The position numbers and the translations under genes are program-made. A DNA stretch of 64,000 nt from the NCBI RefSeq assembly GCF_000002235.5, contig NW_022145612.1, positions 20,557,147-20,621,146 of the forward strand. Reading direction: 5' to 3'. This document shows, one piece after another, positions 25,463 to 37,038 of this stretch. The notes under the pieces were generated by a model. It did no database searches. It was not told the DNA's origin and saw only the letters and a list, made by a program, of their open reading frames with translations. Numbering within the stretch: the first letter of the stretch is position 1; each line of letters opens with the position of its first letter. This stretch comes from Strongylocentrotus purpuratus. Taxonomy: Eukaryota; Echinodermata; Echinoidea; Camarodonta; Strongylocentrotidae.

Positions 25463-26785
25463 TCGTTAGCATATAATTATGATTAGGCCTATGTAATGTC
25501 AGCCCTTCATAAAGTACAGGTTACCTCAATACAAAATAACCAAAGGAGCATTCAGCGATCTCTGTCTTAATTTTTTTTAAACATCTGCGCTCTTCATTTC
25601 GTTTTCAGAAAACCGAGTTAAATGACATGTCAAGATCGGATAAGAAAGAGTTACAATAAGAAAGAAGCCGGTGAACTGTTTCACAAAGACTAAGATCGAC
25701 TTTAAGTTGGACTTAAATATGGCAGGCCGTTCATGCCACGGTTTGCTCTCACTATTATGATCTTTGAATAATATTTTTCCTTCAATATTGCATTATGTGA
25801 CCATGGTCTAACTGTTATTAGGACGCATATCATTCGAGCAAAATTATAAAATCAATGAAGTTTCGTTTTTTTTTAAATTCGAAGGCAAAATATTTTTACA
25901 ATCGAAATAAAGATTTCGAAACCCTTAATAAATTGTTGGAAAGTTTTTTTTTCTTCTTCTCAAAACGGACACAAAACACTTTAAAAACTCCCGATATTTT
26001 GGTAATATTTTCTTAATTTCTTACCCATGCAATTTCAAAGAAGATTTCGTCTATGGGTAACTTTAGGTTTCTCTTTCCAATGATGGTATCAGATTTGAGA
26101 AATCTGGTCACACGACCCGGTCATACCACTTCACAGTTAATCACATTGACATTGCTTTAATAGGCCTATGCTGATGTTCGCGGATTAGTACTAAAAGAGT
26201 GTGTTATGTTGTGGTTGTTTTTTTGGAAAGAACAAGAAATGTCACGAAAAAGGATAAAAACATCATTATGTGGACAAAAATGCAAATGCAAATGTAGCAT
26301 ACCCTTTTTTTAAATTTCAATTTATTTTTTAGTTGGGTACTTATTGAGGATATTGTGGTCCGTATATATAAGCCAAAAAAGGTTTACATTTAGAACCCAT
26401 TTTGTACCTGTGAATAAGTTAAAGGGGTCACATTTTGTGAAAACTTTTCTTAAAAGAATGGTGGAAAAGATTGGGTCATTTTTCTTAATTCAGCAGCGGT
26501 CATGCGTTACCCCTTACTAAGTGACGTAATCAGGATACATCATCATAAGCTCCGTTGTGTACCCTCCCCCTCAGGACTCTTTAGAATAGATAGAATTGAT
26601 AATTCTTCGATAAGTTTGGGGAAAGTACGCCAAAGAATGAATTAACAGAGTCAAATATGAGATAACGGCAGTGTGTCTGATATAGACGGAGGTTTAAATC
26701 TTCCACGACGGATTTTGTTATTTTGTTTTCAAAGAGAGGGAGGAATCATTTTTTCCCTTTCATGTTATAAAGGTATAGCTCCATT

Positions 26786-26949
26786 CAGGCGCGTACGCAG
26801 GGGGGTGTTTGGGGGGTTAAACCCCCCCCCTTTGGTATTTTTACGTGTGTAAACCCCCCCCCAAAAAAAAAAAACCTGAGTCGTTGCGAAATTTTGGACC
26901 CGATTTTAAACCCCCCCCCCCCCTTGAAAAAATCCTGCGTACGCCACTG
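26786..26949 (+). mobile_element. hAT-like MITE inside copy X, with empty site in copy Y
   Basis: Ends CAGGCGCGTACGCAGG and CCTGCGTACGCCACTG, flanked by exact 8-bp duplications GCTCCATT at 26778-26785 and 26950-26957. Copy Y of the surrounding block carries a single uninterrupted GCTCCATTGGTTTTAAA at 30466, which is the empty site. The interior is C/G runs and an AT-rich core with TTTGGTATTTTTA. Confidence 0.9.
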
Positions 26950-27489
26950 GCTCCATTGGTTTTAAAAGGCGCAACGTATATGGTTGTTCCTTTGTCCCAG
27001 CGAAAGTAGGAAAATAAAAATAAAAAGACGGTCAATAGATTCCATGGGTCGAAGAGGAGAGAGTTTGATGAAATTCTTTAGTTTTTGTTGGTTGGTGACC
27101 CATGGTTTCCTGGCCGCCGTGGTGATAATATGATTACTGTGCATTTATAGAAGTGAAATACATAATTTAGTATTTCACAGTTAATGATTTAAAGATCGAT
27201 ATTTTTTCTCCGTTGACATATCAAAATGAGAAAGTTACGAACTTTATCCAAAACAAGTCGCAATTTGCACCAATATTATCAATACTAAGTCAGTTAAAAT
27301 ATTTCAAATAAATTTTAACAAAGGAAAATAAATAAAATACAGACGAACTTGAACGACAACGATATTTTGTGTTTACAGGTTCAAGAGCATCGAGTGTATT
27401 GAATGTTTCGTCATCATGAATATTCATAACGCGTTGTCACTGGGATTCCCCGGTATTCTCAGGCAGAGAGAGAATGAAAGAGAGAGGAT

Positions 27490-27490
27490 T

Positions 27491-27554
<64 letters not shown>

Positions 27555-27600
27555 GGGGAGAAAGAGAGAGAGGGGAGGGGGGGGGGGGGAGAAAAAAAAG
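27490..27600. repeat. (GA)n microsatellite
   Basis: Nearly pure GA ending in a G run at about 27580-27589. Matching GA tracts sit at the same place in the sister copies (about 30985-31015 and 33425-33465), so the microsatellite was part of the duplicated block and has since changed length. Confidence 0.9.
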
Positions 27601-28035
27601 GGGGGAGGGCAGTGAAAACGAAAAGAGAAAATGAGATTGCAGACACTCCAGACATGCTACGCAAATACAAGACATAATCAGCTACTAGATCAACAGGTAC
27701 AGCTATGTATATTTTTGGGATCATGTTGTACATGACTGTATTGTATTTCAACCACGTGTGGAAAGATGACTTAGTAACTCATCTTATTTGGTTGCAAGTT
27801 GCTCAAGACTCTCAACTAAAAACAAAACGAAAAAATATTTCCAATTCATACCCTTGTCATGACTTTAAAAACCCAAACTATATTTTAGGACAAGTTATAG
27901 GACCGCAATCTTAACTGAATTAGACCGTTGATGGCTCACTTTTTAAAGGGTTTAAGTGAACGATAAGTAGGTCTACAGTACGTGGTTCACCTGAAAATGT
28001 ACCTTTTTGTTTCCTCCATCTCTGCTGAGAAGTGT

Positions 28036-28843
28036 TTACATATGTTGCTATGTGAGACATGTCAGACTAAACTAATATTCTAGAATAGACAATGGTATGT
28101 AATTTCCCCCAGCTTAGCACACGTTCATAATAGAATTGCAAGCTTCCATACACAATACATCATACAGCATGTCTGACATAGCAACTGGTATGTTGATATT
28201 GTATTACGTATTGTAACAGGTGGTCGACTTCGGCAATGATACATACCACTTTCTCAAGTTAGCTCATTGATGACTGACAGATGATGTCACAAGGGGAATG
28301 AGATCTGGAGGTTTTTAGGGTGGAGCTTAGCAAGTTTGAAGAAGAAAAAAATTCCAAAAAAATGAGAAGGTTAAATTTCAACGGCATTTGAAAGATAATA
28401 CTTCTTTAAACAAGATGGGACTTGAAAATGTCTTCAAGTGGGAAAATAACGACTATTAGTTGTCAAATCGACTTAGGAGCTATGGAGCCAATAAGTAATA
28501 GTCTTGATTTTCAGAAAATTTTACCGAATGGTCATGTGTTAAAACTTTTATGCTGCGCAAAGATTCAATCAGTTTAATTTTGGCCATCACAAGAAATGGG
28601 TTATTGATGTAGACAAATGCTCATGTACCCTTTACAGCTCATTTTATGTATGTTATTACAAAAACAGAAAAAATCCAGTCAGTCACTCAATAGTGTCTGA
28701 CAGTGAAATCTAGCAAGTAAACGGGTTTCCTTGCATAATTTGAATATTAGGACACTGCTAACGTTTACATTTCACAGATAGGACATACATGACATATTCA
28801 TGATTCCTGCAAAGTTCCACATAATTTGATGTTGGCTGCAAAA
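28036..28843. other. spacer between block copies
   Basis: AT-rich; I see nothing supportable in it. Confidence 0.4.
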
Positions 28844-28971
28844 GGGACATAGTACCTTTAAGGCACTGGCAGCGCCCGGCAGTGCCTTAAAAGTTAAAAG
28901 GACGTCGCATTGCCTTAAAAGGATGTCAAACATTGCAGTCCACGTTCTCGTCGTGCAAATCTAAAAGTCCC
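28844..28971. mobile_element. small palindromic element, GGGACTTTTAGATTTGCACG family, second member
   Basis: The right end CGTGCAAATCTAAAAGTCCC matches the family exactly. The left end has decayed to GGGACATAGTACC. The interior carries AAGGCACTGGCAGC and AAAAGGACGTCGCATTG. Confidence 0.55.
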
Positions 28972-29079
28972 TCTTGTTTGGTCGCAAATTGATATTGTTT
29001 GTTTTTATAGGCCTATGCTGATATATCATAAGTGTCGCGTTATTTTCTTGAATGTTCTCGGATGAAAACCAAAAAGGTG

Positions 29080-31752
29080 TGGTTTGTTGTTGTTGTTTGT
29101 TTTTTTGAAAGAGAAGTAGTGTCACGAAAAAGGGAAAAAAATATCATGTGGACAAACATGTAGTTATTGAGGATATGAGGTCCGTAAGCCAAAAAAGGAT
29201 TGACATTTAAAACCCATTTTGTGGTTGTGAATAAGCTCAAAGGGGTCAAATTTTGTGAAAATGTTCTTTAAAAAGTATGTAGGAAAAGAGGGGGTCCTTT
29301 TTAAAAAATTTGCAGCGATCATGCGTTAATAATAACAATAATAATACAAATATTTTAAATAGCGCTTGTGACATTAAAGTTTCTAAGCGCTGTACACAAA
29401 TCAAGATTATTTTAAAAATATAATCAATATTACTAATTAATTAACATTACTTAAATTACCAAGAAAATTAACATTGCTAACATTACTAAAGAAATTAATA
29501 TAACATGTAAATTCCAGGGAAAGCTAACATAGGCCTAAATTAAAAATAGCAACAATTAACAAAAGACATAGGCATTGTAATACCATGGACCTACTACTTG
29601 GGATTATATTTGGAATAGATGAGTTTTTAGATTCTTTTTAAAAATGTCAGTGGTGGGTAAGTCCTGAATATGGGCGGGGAGAGTGTTCCAAAGAATGGGG
29701 CACAGACTGAGAAGGCCCTGTCACCATAGCGGTTGTTGGTGTGAGGACCAAGTGTGAGCTGGGGTCTGGTTGATGATCTAATTAGGCTCATGCTTGTAGT
29801 CGTTTGGGTGAGATCAGTTCAATCAGTTCAATCAGATATAAGGGTGCGCATTGATGGATGATGTTGTACGTGAGGAGAAGGATCTTGAATTGGATTCGTT
29901 GAGGGATTAAGAGCCAATGTAGGGTGCGAGTGATGTGATCTCGCTTTCTAATGCATGCGATGAGATGTGCAGCCGTGTTCTGTATGTGGAAGTGGGGCTA
30001 GAAGACAAGCAGGTTAGTTGATCAATAACTTTTACAATATTCCAAATGGGAAGTTACCAGAGCATTTACGAGTCGTTCAGTAGAGCTGCGATCAAGGTAT
30101 TTCCGAATTTTCGCAATCCTATAAACACCGAAGCTAGCTGCCCGATTGCCCGACACACCTTACGAATGTGCTCCCTCAAGTCTAATGAGTAATCAACGTA
30201 CCAAGATCCCTTATAAGTGACGTAATTGGGATGCATCATCATAAGCTCCGTTGTGTACCCCCCCCCCCCCTCTTGAATAAGTTACCTCTTTGGAATAGAT
30301 AGAATTGATAATTCTTCGATAAGTTTGGGGAAAGTACGCCAAAGGATGAGTCAACAGAGTCAAACATGAGATAGCGGCAGTGTGTCTGATAGACGGAGCC
30401 GGGGTTGGAATCTTCTTTTAAAGAAAGTGAACTACAATTCTCTTTCTTTAATAAAATAGAGTTAGCTCCATTGGTTTTAAATGACGCATGGTTTGGTTGT
30501 GTCCCTTTATCCCAACTTGCAAGTAGGAAAGTAAAATAAAAAGACGGTCAATAGATTCCATGGATCGAAAAGCGAGGATTCAAGTTTGTGAATGTTTGGT
30601 AATAGTAGAGTCCCGTTAGGGAGGTGACCCATGGATTCCTGACCGCCATAATGTCATTGCAATTATTGTGCATTTATAGACGTGAAATACATAATAAAGT
30701 ATTTCACAGTTAATGATTTAAAGATCGATATATTTTCTCCGTTGACATATCAAAATGAGAAAGTTACGAACTTTATCCAAAATAGTCGTAATTTGCACTA
30801 ATATTATCAATTCTAAGTCAGTTAGAATATTTTCAACTCAATTTTAAAGAGGAAAATATGTAAAATCCAGACGAATTTGAACGACAACGTTGTTTTGTGT
30901 GTACAGGTTCAAGTGCATCGAGTGTGTCGGATGTTTTGTCATCATGAATATTCATATAGACTCTCCGGGATTCTCAGGCAGAGAGAGAACAAAGGAGAGA
31001 GAGAGAGAGAGAGAAAGGGGCGGGGGCGGGGAGTAAAAACAACGAAAAAGAGAAAACGAGATTGCAGATATGCTACGTAAATACAAGACATAATGCTCTA
31101 ACCATGTAACAATTACTTACCTGCACCCGGAGTTACAGGTAGGCCTATAATATGTATAATATTTAGAACATGATTGTGTGGAAATATGACTTAGTCGCTC
31201 ATGTTATTTGGTTGCAAATTGCTCAAGACTTTCAACTAAAAAACAAAAAGAGATAATATTTCCAGTGAACACCATTGTCATGACTTTAAAATACCCAAAC
31301 TATATTTAGGAAAAGTTATGGGATCACAATCTTACCAAAATTTGATCGTAAACGATGAGTAAATTTTAGTCAATTTAGCAATAGTTCGCCTGAATTTTTA
31401 CCTATTTGTTTTCTCCATCTCTGCTGAGAAGTGCCTAAGTAACCATATGCAATTGAGGGAGAGTGGGGTGTCCCACTATGCAATTTCTGTATTTAATCGT
31501 TGCTACACGTGTACTTTCAACAAAGTATTTTAAAAGCCTGTTCATTATCACCCATCAGTCTGTTTGATTTGAAAGTACTGTTCATCGTCTGGAAGTATCA
31601 TACATGCAAATACTTCATCATATTCCACCTTCAGACGAGTAAGGGTGCCCTTTTATTTTTGTTTACAAAGCCTCTGAATATGACTTTCGTCCAGTACTGA
31701 CACTAGTCTTGCAAGGTATACTATCCTACTGCTATTGTACTCTGAATCTGTT
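29080..31752 (+). repeat. triplicated block, copy Y
   Basis: Second copy, aligned to X in its left and central parts and to Z in its central and right parts. It is split by a LINE fragment at 29325-30215: the sequence before (TCATGCGTTA) and after (AAGTGACGTAAT) is contiguous in X. The right part shared with Z includes CTACACGTGTACTTTCAACAA, GACTTTCGTCCAGTA and GTCTTGCAAGGTATACTA. It ends where a TTAA MITE begins. Confidence 0.8.
29325..30215 (-). mobile_element. L2-like LINE fragment, C-terminal reverse transcriptase end
   Basis: Read on the minus strand, the part near 29850-30120 translates in pieces to IAKIRKYLDRSSTERLVNAL, VTSHLEYC, IRKRDHITRTLHWLLIPQRI and QFKILLLTYNIIHQCAPLYL. These are hallmarks of the C-terminal region of L2-type LINE reverse transcriptases. 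Several stops and shifts break it. The 3' end, at low coordinates, has the GCGCTTAGAAACTTTAATGTC motif and an ATT-rich tail (near 29325-29345). It was inserted into copy Y after the block duplicated, since X lacks it. Confidence 0.8.
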
Positions 31753-31784
31753 AAAGATAAAGACCAGTTATGGTCATGCGATTG

Positions 31785-32492
31785 CGCATAGCCAGGATTT
31801 TATTTTAGGGGGGGGGGGGTGGTGAGCACGCGAATCGTGCGAATCACTTACAGAGCGCGCATAGCGCGCTCCCTAGGGGGTGGGTGCAGCGCGAAGCGCG
31901 AAAGCTTTGACGTTTCATTAGATTATTAGAGAAAGAAGGCGATTCGTTGTACCGTTCTCGACTCTTAATCCTTGTCTAAATTCAGTTTCTATTGACGTTT
32001 CATTAAATTATAAGAAGACGATTAGTTGTACCGTTCTCGACTCTTAATCCTTGTTTTAATCAAGTTCCCCTTCCCACGCGCGTAGCGCAGAAGCTTTGAC
32101 GTTTTATTAAATTATCAAAGAAAGAAGAAGATTTGTTGTACCATTCTCGACTCTTAATCATTGTTGAATTCAGTTTGCCCCCTCCCGCGCGAAGCGCGGA
32201 AGCAATGGCGTTTCATTAAATTATTCGAGAAAGAAGACGTTTCGTTGTACCGTTCTCGACTATTAATCCTTATCTGAATTCAGGCTCCCTCAACCCTCCC
32301 GCGCAAAGCGCGGAAGCCTTGACGTTTCATCAAATTATTAGAGAAAGAAGACGTTTCGTTGTACCGTTCTCGACTCTTAATCCCTTTTCTTCCTACGTCC
32401 TCTTCTTTTCTTCTTTCTCTCTCTCTTTTTTTTTTTGGTCGGCGTTTTTTGTTTTTTTTTTAGGGGGCGACCGCCCCCTGGCTACACACCTG
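31785..32492. mobile_element. hAT-like element nested in the TTAA MITE
   Basis: Flanked by exact 8-bp duplications TGCGATTG at 31777-31784 and 32493-32500. The uninterrupted MITE at 62356-62721 has one TGCGATTG followed by CATTGTGAAAG at this point, confirming the insertion. Ends are CGCATAGCCAGG and, inverted, CAGGTGTGTAGCCAGGGG. A G run follows the left end and TTTTTTTTAGGGGGCG precedes the right end. The interior is the minisatellite at 31893-32385. No protein. Confidence 0.85.
31893..32385. repeat. minisatellite of about 100 bp, five units
   Basis: Five direct units share GCGCGAAGCGCGGAAGC (weak in unit 2), TTGACGTTTCATTAAATTAT and TTGTACCGTTCTCGACTCTT. Unit starts are near 31893, 31985, 32077, 32194 and 32300. 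Confidence 0.8.
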
Positions 32493-32864
32493 TGCGATTG
32501 CATTGTGAAAGAAATGTTCAGAAAAGGTTGATCATCTAGCATATAAGTATTGGTGTGTACTGCAAGGTTCTGGAATCATCAAAATGATAAGAAATTTGGC
32601 CCAGTCTTCGTAAAGTTACAAGCACTCTACACAGAAAGATGTATATGGGACTACGCACACGTGTGCGACATCTGCATTTATCTCTCACACACCAATAGAT
32701 AAACTAGTTTACCAAATATATCAATTAGTAGGCGGTTTCCCGGCAAATTTTGTACCATCATGTATTAGTCAAAACATATTCTTTCACATGATTGGTAATA
32801 AGAGCTTCCATTTCATTTTTTGAAATTGGGGCGTTTCCAATACTGGTCTTTACCTTTAAATAAT

Positions 32865-32956
32865 GTTAATTTCATTAGTAATATTGATTTTGCTGAAGTA
32901 ATCTTGATTTGTGTACAGCGTTTAGAAACTTTTATGTCACAACACGCTATATAATA
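32865..32956 (+). mobile_element. short L2-like LINE 3' tail
   Basis: Contains CTTGATTTGTGTACAGCG and TTTATGTCACAACACGCTAT, the plus-strand counterpart of the 3' end of the minus-strand LINE at 29325-30215. It sits exactly between the end of the TTAA MITE and the start of block copy Z. Confidence 0.6.
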
Positions 32957-33425
32957 AAAAGATAAAAAGACGGTCAATAGATTCCATGGATCGAAAAGTG
33001 AGGAAGAATTGATTTCTTTGTTTTTCAGTAGTAGATTTGTTGGTGACCCATGGATTCCTGACCGCCAAAATGTCATTTAATTATTGTGAATTTATAGACG
33101 TGAAATACATAATAAAGTATTTCACAGTTAATGATTTAAAGATAGATATTTGTCTCCGTTGACGTATTAGAATTAGAAAATTACGAACTTTATCCAAAAT
33201 AGTCGTAATTTGCACTAATATTATCAATACTAAGTCAGTTAGAATATTTTCAACTCAATTTTAAAGAGGAAAATATGTAAAATCCAGACGAATTTGAACG
33301 ACAACGTTGTTTTGTGTGTACAGGTTCAAGTGCATCAAGTGTGTCGGATGTTTCGTCATCATGAATATTCATTCTGGGATTCATTTTGGGATTCCCCGGG
33401 ATTCTCAGGCAGAGAGAGAACAAAG

Positions 33426-33462
<37 letters not shown>

Positions 33463-34225
33463 GGGGAAAGGGGTGGGGGCGGGGAGTAAAAACAACGAAA
33501 AAGAGAAAACGAGATTGCAGACATGCTACGTAAATACAAGACATAATGCTTTAACCATGTAACAGATTACCTGCACCCGAGTTACAGCATGGAGTTACTA
33601 GCCCATGGTTACAGGTAGGCCTATCATGTATAATATTGGGAACATGTATTGTGTGGAAAGGTGTCTTAGTCGCTCGTGTTATTTGGTTGCAAATTGCTCA
33701 AGACTTTCAACTAAAAACAAAAAGAGATAATATTTCCAGTTTACGTCATTGTCATGAGTCATGACTTTAAAATACCCAAACTATATTTAGGAAAAGTTAT
33801 GGGACCGCAATCTTACCTGAATTTGACCGTAGATGGCTCACTTCTTAGGGTTAAAGTAAACGATATGTACAATGGATCACCTGAAAACGTATCTTATTTG
33901 TTTCCTCCATCTCTGCTGAGAAGTGCTTACATAATCATATGCACATGGGGGGGGGGGGTGTCCCACAATGCAATATGTTTAAATAATTGTCGCTACACGT
34001 GTACTTTCAACAACGAAAAATTCTTCAAGAAGTATTTTTTGTTAACCTGTTCATTATCACCCATCACTCTGTTTGATTTACTCTTTATCGTCTGCAAATC
34101 ACAGTTCACATTCAATCGAATATGGGCGCCCAGTAGAAGCCACTGAATGTGACTTTCGTCCAGTATTGCCATTAGTCTTGCAAGGTATACTAACCTACTG
34201 CGATTGTACTCTAAATCTGTTGGAA
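32957..34225 (+). repeat. triplicated block, copy Z
   Basis: Third copy. It starts at AAAGACGGTCAATAGATTCC and runs through the GA microsatellite, GAGATTGCAGACATGCTACG, TCCATCTCTGCTGAGAAGTG and the right part shared with Y, ending near 34225. It lacks the left part seen in X and Y. By eye Y and Z are closer to each other than either is to X. Confidence 0.75.
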
Positions 34226-37038
34226 AGTACGATTATTCTCGTTGACATCAAAAGTATTAAAATCAAGAGACGGTGAGACATTTTAATGTTCGAAATCGTG
34301 AAACAAAAAGTGCTATGACTAATAATGGAAAATGGAGAAATGGAATAGCAAAATCAAAATGCACGTATTGTGGGCATTCTAGTGAGATCTAATACAAATC
34401 GAACCTGAATCCTATCGGACCAGTGACATGAATGTCCCTAATTCCATGAGCAATGTTTTAAAATTAATGAAATAAGGTTATTTTTTTAGAAGGGAGTGTA
34501 ATTACCGCCTCCTTAAACAAAAACATAAAAAAGAAGACTGTCCCCGATTCAATGCCGATCTTAACTTTTCTCTGACTGGAAGGTGTATAGAGTCACTTAA
34601 GTTCCCCAATTTTGATTTGAGCAAAGATATGACTATATAATAGAATTTCAAGTCCGAATATTCAAGATGTTTAAATGTTCATAATTATCTAGATCCAATT
34701 GCAAAGAAATCGGATCACAGTGGGGTCATATACGCGATGGGCTACAATGTATGGACTATAATAGAGCTTTAGAGTGATGAATATGGATGAAGTCAAAGGC
34801 GTATAAAGAAATATACAATACTAGATCATATGATTCTACCATGTTAATTTATTCAGTCATTATACTCAATAAAATTAAAAATAATGTTTACGTATGATAA
34901 AATAGATATAAACCTTTCAATAACTCTAGGTATTACGTTTCCAGTTTTCCACGAGATACATGTATATATATATTTTTAACTGAAAACATACGGAGATCAA
35001 ATTGTATAAAGCAGAACCACTTTAGTGCTGCAATCTGCATCCTTTGCCCCAGGAAAAAATTTATGGACACATGGGCCCGAATTTACAGAGGAGGTTTGTC
35101 GACAAACCTAGGTTTATGTGCGTCATTACGACGCGTTTCGACGCGTTTTTTTACAAACTTTTGTAAAAACGCGTCGAAACGCGTCACATGACGCACTTAA
35201 GCCTACTAGTAGGTTTGTCGACAAACCTCCTTTGTGAATTCGGGCCAGTAAGTCTCTATTGATTTTTTTACGGAAGCTGTAAACGTGCTTACATTTTATT
35301 TCATGATTTTAACGAGACATTAAACATAGTTTACTGATCAGCCTCCAGTTAAAGGCTTTTCGCTATTCAGGCTCATAGCTGTTCTCTTAAAGTAGAGTTA
35401 CATTAATTTCAAATATTGATTTAACGTGGATCATTGGCATTGCATGAGAGAAGGTTAGATCGAACAAGTTTATCAAAATGACCTACATTAATAAGTAATG
35501 GTTATTGTCAATTATAAAACGGTAATATACCGTCACACTTTGGCACTTATTAGATCTCTTCGAACACTGCCGATATTCGTGACGTATATGGGACCGAATT
35601 AGCATAATCAAACGATGTCCCATAACGATGCAGACATGCCTGTTTCGTTGTCTCTTCTTCTCTTCGTCTGTGATTATAATTATCATCATCAGCATAAAGT
35701 GCTATTTAAAATGGTAAGAAATTAGTTCATGTTTAAAATCAATCGAACTCTTATAATTGAGAAGAAATTGCACCAACAAAATATGTGGTCATTAGTAATA
35801 GGACATCGTAATTTTGCCATACTACATGGTATAAAAATAGATTAGACCACTCCATTCCCTTAATAAAAGGTGACGGGTATACATATAAGGAGGTATCATT
35901 ATTATGTTTCCATGAGATCTCACAGTACCCTATCTTGATATCATATCTTGCATTCCACCAACAGCTTGAAAATAAATCAATTCCATTCCTATGCTAGAAC
36001 ACATATATGTAGGATGAATATCATTGCATAATAAACTTTCACACACAATATTCTATACAACCGTACACTATTTTGAGTTGGGCAACCACTAGTTGGTCAT
36101 AAATTTATAAATTTCTAAGCAATTTTAACAAATTTGATTATTTTTACTTAAAGGACTTGATCAATAATAGGGTTGGGAAAAAGTTGCCCAATGTTCCCCT
36201 ACTTTTATCAAGTTGGGTTAAGTTTGCTGGGGAGGTAATAGTTGGTCAAATATTTACCAGTGGGTGAAAAGAATTTAGCTAGTCATATCTTTGATGTAAG
36301 GTCGGAAAAAGACCAAACATATAATAAAGGATAACGTTTAAGATCAGTCGGTCGGACAAACTGGCTCAGGCGACCGCGGTTCGAAACTGAGTCACGTCTT
36401 TCGGATGGTGACGTTTAAGGTCGGTCCCCAGACGTAAATAATCGATACACGTCTGTAAAAACGCAATTTGCCCAATATTTAACTGGTTAATCAAGGTTGA
36501 GCTTATCTTGTCCAATAATATTCAAAACCACTTTATCCAATGGAAAAAATTGGACAAATTGACGTTTTATTCTAACAAGCGACCATTTTCTCGGATACTG
36601 AGGAATGAAACATATATATCAGATTTACTGAACCTATAGCTGGGTAGAATTTACCGGTGAGTTTGCGAACAAAAACATGAATTTTCATGAATTTTTGTGC
36701 CTTATGGTTTGGAATGTGTCGATTACATTTATATTTTACAGGGCACAAAATAGGGTATAGCCGTTTCCTGCAAGCCAGCCACTTCTATGACTTCAATAAA
36801 GCTTATCTACATAAGCACCGAGGAAAACTAAAACAAATTATTAAACTCTGACGTGAGTCACACTTATAAAAATAGTACAAATATATTTTGTTCATGTGAA
36901 GTGCCACTGACCAATTTATGAAAACGAAAATCTTTGTAGTGGATAAATTATTAATATTATTCTTTTCTAAAACGAAATCCTACATGTATATGGTAATATA
37001 ATGAAGATGTAATCGAGTGACATGCTACTGTAATCCCG
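34226..37038. other. intergenic AT-rich DNA downstream of the HS3ST-like gene
   Basis: No gene seen. It contains the palindrome at 35074-35246 and, near 36070-36560, loosely repeated GTTGGGCAA / TTGCCCAA words. No canonical AATAAA signal for the minus-strand gene is close to its stop; the nearest candidate is near 36566. Confidence 0.45.
35074..35246. mobile_element. palindromic MITE, GGCCCGAATTTACA ends
   Basis: The left arm GGCCCGAATTTACAGAGGAG and the right arm, ending CTTTGTGAATTCGGGCC, pair. Each arm also contains the self-complementary AGGTTTGTCGACAAACCT. The centre pairs AAACGCGTCGAAACGCGTC with its complement. The whole 173 bp can fold. No target duplication is evident. Confidence 0.7.

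Larger units (their letters stand above)
26205..28035 (+). repeat. triplicated block, copy X
   Basis: First of three direct copies (X here; Y 29080-31752; Z 32957-34225). Shared blocks in order are: a left part with GTCACGAAAAAGG and GCCAAAAAAGG (X and Y only), GATAATTCTTCGATAAGTTT (X and Y), GACGGTCAATAGATTCCATG, GTATTTCACAGTTAATGATT, ACAGGTTCAAG.GCATC, a GA microsatellite, GAGATTGCAGACA and TCCATCTCTGCTGAGAAGTG. Short frames that recur in all three copies (for example around CATCATGAATATTCAT) are too short and repeat-driven to call genes. Confidence 0.8.
31755..32855 (+). mobile_element. TTAA-target MITE, copy 2, split by a nested element
   Basis: Ends AGATAAAGACCAG and CTGGTCTTTACCT, with TTAA at 31751-31754 and 32856-32859. 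Without the 708-bp insertion at 31785-32492 it is about 385 bp and co-linear with copy 3 at 62356-62721, in the same orientation. Confidence 0.85.

Noticed and set aside
27416-27751. Arg/Glu-rich frames in the triplicated block
   Set aside because: Produced by the GA microsatellite; length differs between the three block copies in ways expected of a repeat.
36360-36400. GCGGTTCGAAACTGAG, tRNA T-loop-like word
   Set aside because: No matching acceptor or anticodon stem around it.
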